This document shows, one piece after another, positions 57,391-64,000 of a DNA stretch of 64,000 bases (position 1 is its first letter; each line of letters begins with the position of its first letter). This stretch comes from Ricinus communis (taxonomy: Eukaryota; Streptophyta; Magnoliopsida; Malpighiales; Euphorbiaceae). A program made the translations under genes and the position numbers. The notes below the pieces were generated by a model. That model was not told the origin of the DNA. It did no database searches and saw only the letters and a list, made by a program, of their open reading frames with translations. The stretch lies in assembly GCF_019578655.1 (NCBI RefSeq), contig NC_063260.1, forward strand, positions 17,238,001 through 17,302,000. The letters are read 5' to 3'.

Positions 57391-57650
57391 GTTTCTGAAA
57401 AATCAGTGTTATCTATAATTCCTGAAGAACTATTTTATAAACTTTAATTTCTAAAATACTAGTATTAGTTTTTTAGTTCTTGAAGAACTAATTAAATAAA
57501 TAACTAAGATATAAATTTCTAAAGAATCTTGACCCTAAGTTCCTGAAAAACTAAGTATCTTGAAATCTAGTATCCCAATTTATTAGAGGATTAATATGTT
57601 TATGTTCCTGAATAACTAAATATATTAGTCTTTAAAAAATTGATACTAAT
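57391..57650 (+). repeat. Imperfect tandem array around AGTTCCTGAAGAACTAA, period about 28 bp
   Basis: Related motifs begin near 57391, 57419, 57447, 57475, 57514, 57538, 57604 and 57629. The first four are spaced exactly 28 bp. The consensus core TTCCTGAAGAACT contains the arms TTC/GAA and is close to self-complementary. The array sits where gag would be expected. Confidence 0.7.
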
Positions 57651-57689
57651 TGACATATTATTTATTTATATAAAAAAATAAATATTATG

Positions 57690-58350
57690 GATCTTACTCA
57701 ATTATTAATAGGATTAAGAATAAATGATGCAAATTTATGTCTTGCAGACAGTGCATGTACATCATATTAAGAAATAAGAAATATTTTTCTTACTTAACAA
57801 TAGGAGAAACTTATGTCAATATAATATCTAGTAATAAGAAAATAATTGAAGGTTCCGAAGAGTAAATATATTACTACATGAAGGTACATACTTCCTTATT
57901 ACAAATGCATTATTCTCCCAAGAAATCATAGAAATTTATTGAGCTTTAAAGAAATAAGTCGAAATATTTATCATTTTGAAACTATATATGTAAAAAATAT
58001 TAACTATCTCTATATTACAACCCTCACAATGGGAAAAAAATGTATATTTAAGAAATTATATGCTTTCTCCTCTAGCTTATATTACATATATATGTGTACT
58101 ATTGAAACAAATGTGGTAGTAAACTAGAAGTTTATTGATCCACATATTTTTTTATTTGTATGATCATTAGGCCACCTTGGATCAATAATAAAATGCGAAA
58201 AATTATCGAAAGCTTATATGCTATCCATTGAAGAATTATAAGATTCTTCAATCTAATGAATTTTCATATTCAGCTTACTATAAAGGAAAGCTGATTAGCC
58301 TTTACTGCGTAAAATTCAAAATGAATCATCTAGATTTCTAGAACATATAC
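57690..58350 (+). pseudogene. copia-II protease and GAG-pre-integrase region, left of the LTR insertion
   Basis: NDANLCLADSACTS near 57722-57765 is a protease active-site block reading D-S-A (the usual form in this copia type is D-S-A/G-x-T). Fragments of the pre-integrase domain follow, including an open part at 57939-58127 and SLGHLGS near 58170, which corresponds to the HxxxxH zinc-finger block with changes. The last codons before the G1 LTR, ending in LEHI, are the segment just before the integrase core. Many stops. Confidence 0.72.
58346..58350 (+). repeat. Left TSD of the G1 solo LTR
   Basis: TATAC, identical to 61385-61389. Confidence 0.92.
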
Positions 58351-59019
58351 TGTAACACCCGGAATTTTTATATATTTAATAATGAGTTTTTATTTAAGTT
58401 AATTTTAGCTTCATTATTATTGGGTTTAATTTGAAATGATTTAATGAAAAATTTAATATTAATCAAATAAATGAGTTATTTTCTATACCCAATTAGTTTG
58501 AAATTTTAAGAAATTATTCAAGTAAACTATTTGAGAAATGATTATATTTTGGTTATTCAAAATTTTTCCAAATGCATATTTATATAAGTAAAATTATATA
58601 TTGAAAAATTTTGGAAGAAATTATAAAGGATGTTTTTATAAAAGAATTTTGGGAAAATTGGTATTATAATTGATTAGTAGTATTAAATTTTAAGTTTGAA
58701 ATTGATTATTTAATTTAATTGTGTGTTAGGACTAAATTGGAAATTTATTTTGGAATAAGGATTGAAAGTATAATGTTATTTTTATGGGGTTTTAATGAAA
58801 ATTTGTGAGCTTGGTATTTTTGTAAATAAATATGTCGGTTAGGGGTATTTTTGTAATTGTGTATTTTCAATAATTCGGATTTGGCCCAAATTAAATAGTT
58901 AAGGGCTTAATTGAAAGGCTAAAAAGAAGTTTGGGGGTCAAATTGGAATTCTGCGGGATGAAATTGTAAGTAATTAAGAAAGTTGAGGGACCAAGTTGTA
59001 ATAAGGAAAAGTTCGGGGG

Positions 59020-59640
59020 CCTAATGTCGATATTGAAAGGAATGGAAGTCGAGGAAGAAGAAGAGAGGAGGAGAGATGTCGGGGGAGAGAGAGGAGCGCG
59101 CGGAGGAAGGAGCTACTGGCGTCTGTCTGTCCGGGCCGGGCCGTGGCCAGCGGCAGGGCACCGGCGGCTCGCGAGGAGGAAGATGGCCGAAGCTTCCGCA
59201 GGCGTTTGGCGTCGGTGGTTGCCGATCTTAGTGCCGATCGACTCCTCTCGGCCCTCGGCTTTGTTTTAGCGGCGGTGTCGGCGATGGTGGTAGGCCGAAA
59301 TCAAGATCCGGTGGAGAGAGAAAATGGAGGCAGCCCGAGGTTTTTGGGTTTTTCCGGCGACCTCCGGCGGAGGATGGACGATCGAAGGACGTATCCCGAC
59401 TCTCTTAGCTCAAGCTTCGCGATGGCACTGGTTTCGTGGCGATCAGGCTTTGTTTGCAAATCGACGGCCGTGATCGTCCGTAAATTTCTCCAGATGATCG
59501 GGTGTCAGATCGAAAAATCGGAAGCAGGGATTGTCTTCAGTGCGTCGTTGTGAGTCCGATGGTGTGTTCGGATCGTCGATCGGACTCCGGCGGCCGAAGG
59601 CGAGTCGACCGAGCGTCTCGGTAATTTTCTCTGGCCGTTG
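59020..59640 (+). promoter_or_regulatory. GC-rich block of the G1 LTR, possible promoter/leader region
   Basis: A purine-rich stretch (GAGGAAGAAGAAGAGAGGAGG) leads into strongly GC-rich sequence with many CpG, unlike anything else in the window. Overlapping frames 59024-59269 (81 codons) and 59143-59553 (136 codons) are open mainly because stop codons are rare in GC-rich DNA. Their Arg/Gly/Ala-rich products show no known domain. The 3' edge of this block is also present at 1-130. A role in transcription of the element is inference. Confidence 0.4.
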
Positions 59641-60433
59641 ATCTTGGAAATCCTTTGATTTTAAATTTGTGTCTATTGGGTTATATTGAGTACTTGATGA
59701 TATTTGTGAGTCAAAAATAATTGTTTGTCAGTTTGCCTGCCATAGTCGTGTTTTTGTACTGTGTGGCGGAGTCGGGAAATAGTGAAGTTTGGGGACCCGA
59801 CTCCCGTTGTTTAAATTGTTGGATATTTGCAGTGTTTTTCTGGCAGGTCCTGGACCCGTTTCTACGGGGGGTAATGTCCGTGTTGTAGGGGAGGTTCGGA
59901 TTTCTAGAATTGTCCCGGTCGAGATTCTGTGAGTCTAGACCTAGGATTAATGATCGATTATTTCAGCGTTTTGATAAATTGTTTTCCGTGATTAGATGAT
60001 CTGTCATTGGCTCGCTCCAACCGAGGCACCGGAGCGAGCTAGGAGGTCGCCCAATCCTGTGAGTTAAAGTCATTTAATCATTGCACTATTGCTAAGTCTG
60101 ATTTTAATATGCTATTTTGGAAGTTTATGTTTAACATGGTTATTAATATCTCAACGTAAATAATTTTACTGGATTATTAATTATTGAAGATAATATGAGT
60201 ATTATTATAGTATTGTTATAATAATTCCAAATATTATCAGTTTTCCACCTGAGTTGCCTGATGTTTTACTCTTAATTGTTAATCATTAATTTGATAGAGT
60301 TGAATGACTTCATTATACAATGATATTTATTAAATGGATGATTGTGTCTTGGGAAACGTGGCTTGTAGAACATGCCGCCTGATGGGTTACATCAGGACCG
60401 CGTGCGCACCGGTAATGATCATGGACATGTAAT

Positions 60434-60755
60434 AAAATTTTCATGGGTTTGCCCTGGTCGAGCATGGCTCTCTGGGCTGATTTGTGTAAATTGCCTGAGG
60501 TAAGGTCCCTGGTCGAGCATTGCTCTCGGGGCTCCGGTTTATTTGGATACTTAAGTGACTAGACTGGAGGTAAGGTCCCTGGTCGAGCATTGCTCTCGGG
60601 GCGCCAGTCTTATTGGATTAAGAGAGCCGAATGGCTACTAGATTTCTTATTTGGATACTTAAGTGACCAGACTGGAGGTAAGGTCCCTGGTCGAGCATTG
60701 CTCTCGGGGCGCCAGTCTTATTGGATTAAGAGAGCCGAATGGCTACTAGATTTTG
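60434..60755 (+). repeat. Subrepeats and 108 bp tandem duplication in the G1 LTR
   Basis: The motif GTCCCTGGTCGAGCATTGCTCTCGGGGC occurs in four versions (near 60450, 60505, 60578 and 60686). A 108 bp unit at 60539-60646 is repeated at 60647-60754 with about two differences (GACTAG versus GACCAG, and the junction). Copy 1 at the left end of the window lacks this extra unit. Confidence 0.88.
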
Positions 60756-61384
60756 GGGTTTAGGGTTCTACTGAGCCACTCGTCCCGTAAAAGTAAATAT
60801 ATATTTTTATTCATTTATTTATTTATTAAGGTATGATTATAATATGGATTGTATTTACGTGCATGATTGATATATTGATTCGAATGATCAATATTTTCTG
60901 TGAAGAAAGTAATAGGGTATGATTATAGTATGATTGGTATTTATGTGCATGGTTTGATATACTGATTTGAATAATCTATGTTTTCTAAGAAGAATGCAAT
61001 AGTTCCCAGATTATTTGATTGTCATTTATCTTATTTTCATATTCGTGTTAGTCCTCTCGCGGCTCTTATTCAAGAACTCCTTCATCATCGGGTGATGTAT
61101 TTGATTTGGTATGTAAATTGGTAAATCTTAGATTCTCCGCAGTAGTAATAGTAAATGTATCAGTTGTAAATTTTTCTGAGCTTCGGGTCTCGCCTAGTTT
61201 TTTTCTGTTAGACCGAAGTAATTTTGTAAAGTGTAACTATTAAGATAAATTGAGGTTTTAATAATATAAATTTGAGTTGAGATTTATTTAAATCAGTGAG
61301 TGTCAGGCTTACTACGGGTTTCGGTGGCCTTAAGCCTACCCATTCCCTAGTGCCGGTCACGGGCCCACGGGTGGGGTCGTGACA

Positions 61385-62100
61385 TATACAAGATGATATT
61401 TGTAGACCAATTCATCCACCTTATGGGCTATTTAAATATTTTATAGTGTTAATAGATGCATCAATAAGATGGTACATGTATGTTTATTATCAACTCGAAA
61501 TCTGGCATTTGCTAGACTATTTGCTCAAATAATTCAATTAAGAGCACAATTTTCAAAATATGCCATTAAGACAATTTGTCTTGATAATGTTGGTGAATTT
61601 ACATCTAAGGCATTTAATGATTATTGCATATCAATTGGAAAAATTATTGAAAATGTAGTAGCTTATGTTCATACTCAAAATAGTCTAGCAGAATCTTTTA
61701 TTAAATGTCTCTGATTAATAGCTAGACCATTGCTTATGAAAACAAACTTTCTAATAATTGCTAGGGGACATACAATTTTACATGCAGCAACTATTATTCA
61801 CATCAGGCGAGCTAGTTATCATAAATTTTCACCACTACAGTTGGTTTCTGCTAGGAGCCAAATGTTTTCCATTTAAAGACTTATGGATATGTTGTCTATG
61901 ACCGAATTAACCCACCCCCCCCCCATCGTACAAAAATGGAACCTCATAGGAGATTGAGAATATATATATTAGATATGAATCTCCATTTATAATTAAATAT
62001 TTTGAACCATTAACGAGAGATGTCTTTACTGTGAGATTTAATGATTGTCATTTTAATGAGGTTTTGTTTCCTAAGTTGGGGCTGGGGGAGAAGATAACAA
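61385..62100 (+). pseudogene. copia-II integrase, right of the LTR insertion
   Basis: After the TSD the text reads PIHPPYGLFKYFIVLIDASIRW, the integrase core around the first catalytic Asp region. The open part 61469-61714 includes IKTICLDNVGEFTSKAFNDYC with the second Asp (usual D-N-G/A-G-E-F). It continues to VHTQNSLAESFIK, where the third acidic residue Glu lies in L-A-E-S. It then runs through a TGA and decayed text to about 62090. A C10 run lies at 61915-61924. Without the premature stops the core triad is still recognisable. Confidence 0.8.
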
Positions 62101-62690
62101 GCAATTAGAGAAACAAATTGTTTTGAGTGAGCCATCATTAAATCATCTTGGTCTTATTTAAAATAATATGAATTAGAAGTTCAAAGGATTATTTATTTGT
62201 AAAGTATAGCAAACCATTGCTAGATGCCTTCTGTGATCCAAAAAGAATTATTAAAATCTCATATACCATCTAAAAACACTCCAATTAGAATTGATGTCCA
62301 GTAAGACAATATGTTAATATATAGCAAATAAGTCCATGACATGCCAAAAGCATGGTAAGCCACCTAGTTTCAAGGATAAAAATCTAAGAAAGAAAAGGGA
62401 ATAAAACAAATGAAGTGACAATCCCAAAACTGATGTTCCTGAAGAGCGTATAACAAAAGACATAGATGAAGAAGTATCAACAGAAGAGGTTCAAGTGCCT
62501 GAAGATGACGAAAATAATGAGATATAAATCAACTATGTCACTTTAGTAAGAGATGAAATCAAAGTAAAATTATTGTCAACAATGTATTTGCATATGCAAT
62601 AGCTTGTTATTACAAAAGAAAGTGATAACATTGAACCTAAGTCCATCATTGAATATCGACAAAGACTAATTGGCCTAAATGGAAAGACAC
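62101..62690 (+). other. Decayed linker between integrase and reverse transcriptase of copia-II
   Basis: Acidic text such as EEVSTEEVQVPEDDEN near 62470-62515 matches the low-complexity linker typical of copia pol. No enzyme domain. Confidence 0.55.
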
Positions 62691-63540
62691 AATCCTGATA
62701 TAATTAAACTCATTAGAAAAATACCAAGTCTTTAGGAACATTATTTTAACACTTGAAGATATTAAGTCAATAGGCTATAATTGGGTTTTTGTCTGTAAAC
62801 ACAATGAGAAATATGAAATTATGAGATACAAAGCACAACTTTATAGCACAAGAATTCTCTCAAAGACCTGATATTGACTATGAAGAAACTTATTCTCTAG
62901 TTGTAAATGCAATTATATTTAGATTTTTAATTAGTCTGGCAAGTTTAGAAGGACTTCATATACATCTTATGGATATCGTTACAGCTTATTTATATGGATC
63001 ACTTGATAATGACATTTATATGAAAGTTCTTGAAGGACTAAAAATGCCTGAAGCATGTACTCAAAACCTCGAGAAATGTATTCAATTAAGCGCAAAATTC
63101 TTGTATGGGTTAAAACAATCTGAACGAATGTTATATAACCGTTTTATTAAATATCTTTTGAAGGAAGGAGCTATTAACAATTTTCAATTTGTCCATATTT
63201 TCTCATTAAGAAAATAAATTTTGGTGTTACTGTAATTGCAGTTTATGTTGATGATTCAAATATCATTAGGGCCCTGAAGAATTGACAAAAAACAGTAACT
63301 TATTTTAAAAAATAAATTTAAAATGAAAGATTTGGGATGAACAAAATTTTATTTTGGCCTATAGATTGAACATTTATTTGGAGAGATTTTTATTCATCAG
63401 TCAATTTATATTGAAAAGATATTAAAATATTTAATATGGATAAATCTCATCCAATGAGTTCTCCCATGATTATTAGACATATGGATGTGAAATAACCATT
63501 TTCGTCCTTAGAAAGATAGTGAAGAAGTACTTGGTCTAGA
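62690..63540 (+). pseudogene. copia-II reverse transcriptase
   Basis: Fragments in order are IKSIGYNWVFVCKHNE (about 62762-62808), YKAQLYS, DIDYEETYSLV (62870-62900), then an open part 62969-63217 with MDIVTAYLYGSLDNDIYM and LYGLKQSERMLYNRF. The catalytic box is YVDDSNII near 63244-63270, both Asp retained. Compared with the family, A-x-L-V-A-Q-G-F is changed to AQLYSTRI. A stop follows 63217 and several frameshifts occur. It would copy RNA to DNA if intact. Confidence 0.82.
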
Positions 63541-64000
63541 AGTACCATATATTAATGTTATTAGAGCATGAACGTATTTTGTTAATTGTATAAGACCTGA
63601 TATAGCATTTTTTATGAATTTGCTAGTAACATATAGTTTCTCACGTACTCGAAGATATTAGGATGGTGTGAAATAAATTTTTCATTATTTATGTGGTACA
63701 TCAGATATGGGCTTATTTTGTCCATAAGATATGAAGTTAGAATTAAATAAATATGCAGATGCTTGATATTTATTTGATCCATATAAAGTTCATCATAAAC
63801 GAGTTACTTATTTACATATGATGGCACTGCTATATTTTGGCATTCTACTAAGTAAACTTTAATTACCACATCATCTAATCATGTTGAAATATTGGCAATG
63901 CATGAGTCTAGTAGAGAATGCATATGGTTGAGATCTATGATCCAATATATCAAAGAAACATGTGATCTCCCATTTGATAAAAAAAAGTCCAACAGTGCTA
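63541..64000 (+). pseudogene. copia-II RNase H, incomplete at the window end
   Basis: Text near 63570-63620 (NCIRPDIAFFMNLL) matches the connection region. YADA near 63752 is the first catalytic Asp block. SSNHVEILAMHESSREC near 63875-63920 is the Glu block (usual S-S-N-H-A-E-I-x-A-x-H-E-A). It ends at the window edge with CDLPFDKKK. Stops are frequent. Confidence 0.72.

Larger units (their letters stand above)
58351..61384 (+). mobile_element. Complete G1 solo LTR (3034 bp) inserted in copia-II integrase
   Basis: It starts TGTAACACCCGGAATTTT and ends GGGTCGTGACA, flanked by a perfect 5 bp direct repeat (TATAC). The copia integrase reading frame continues across when the LTR and one TSD copy are disregarded, which fixes both borders. 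No PBS, PPT or internal gypsy region is present. The structure is that expected after homologous recombination between the two LTRs of one inserted element. The first 0.7 kb is AT-rich, 59020-59640 is GC-rich, and the remainder is mixed. Confidence 0.95.
56900..64000 (+). mobile_element. Copia element copia-II, split by the G1 solo LTR and running off the window
   Basis: 5' LTR-like sequence ends near 57071. A PBS-like segment, a repeat array, protease/GAG-pre-integrase remnants (57700-58350), integrase (from 61385), reverse transcriptase (62690-63500) and RNase H (63540-64000) follow in copia order. The gag gene is missing. All coding parts have stops. The end of the element is beyond 64000. 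Confidence 0.78.

Noticed and set aside
57391..57650. CRISPR-like spacing of repeated motifs
   Set aside because: The repeats are degenerate and separated by related rather than unique spacers, inside a plant retroelement.
59024..59553. Two overlapping GC-rich frames of 81 and 136 codons
   Set aside because: They lie wholly inside the G1 LTR. GC-rich DNA has few stops, and the products are low-complexity Arg/Gly-rich with no known motif.

Overview
The window looks like nuclear DNA of a flowering plant, most likely a eudicot. It is AT-rich and has no operons, no long host open reading frames and no RNA genes that I can recognise. Nearly everything that can be identified is LTR-retrotransposon sequence in layers of different age, plus a few MITE-like inverted repeats, a CACTA-like patch, one LINE remnant, microsatellites and local tandem duplications. 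The species cannot be named from sequence alone. One short stretch (25052-25186) could be the last exon of a host gene.

Layout. 1-1807 is the 3' part of a very large LTR (family G1, full length 3.03 kb) inserted in a decayed Ty3/gypsy integrase (1808-2660). 3922-9343 is a structurally complete but dead Ty1/copia element (copia-I) with 137/140 bp LTRs, an AAACC target-site duplication (TSD), a primer binding site (PBS) and a polypurine tract (PPT). It splits an older unrecognised sequence (2661-3916 and 9349-10878). Three related 1.0-1.1 kb LTRs lie antisense at 10879-11995, 14312-15331 and 18981-20057. The third is the 3' LTR of an antisense Sirevirus-like copia element, 5'-truncated, reaching to about 23600. 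25834-27060 is the 3' end of an antisense Ty3/gypsy element. 27290-27660 is CACTA-like. 27852-30110 is an antisense solo LTR of family G2. 30480-30700 is a LINE RNase H tail. 30700-34100 is the 5' end of a Tat-like gypsy element. 35347-36930 is a copia-type LTR with an internal tandem duplication.

From 36.9 to 45.3 kb there are mainly AT-rich spacers, two long (AT)n tracts, an Athila-like LTR (about 41280-42620), another LTR terminus near 43259 and an inverted-repeat element (44131-44930). 45327-52100 is a G2 gypsy element with PBS and decayed gag. Its 3' part is a chimera: a Sirevirus-like copia gag/protease fragment is joined directly to a 5'-truncated G2 LTR. 52545-54120 is another LTR carrying a MITE, which itself carries a second MITE. 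54121-56900 is AT-rich with a 228 bp tandem duplication. 56900-64000 is a second copia element (copia-II) whose integrase is split by a complete 3034 bp G1 solo LTR with a perfect TATAC TSD.

No element has an intact polyprotein. Missing or changed catalytic residues, frameshifts and stops show they are all non-autonomous now. No previously undescribed biological system is evident. The most informative content is the nesting order and a few unusual internal repeat arrays.
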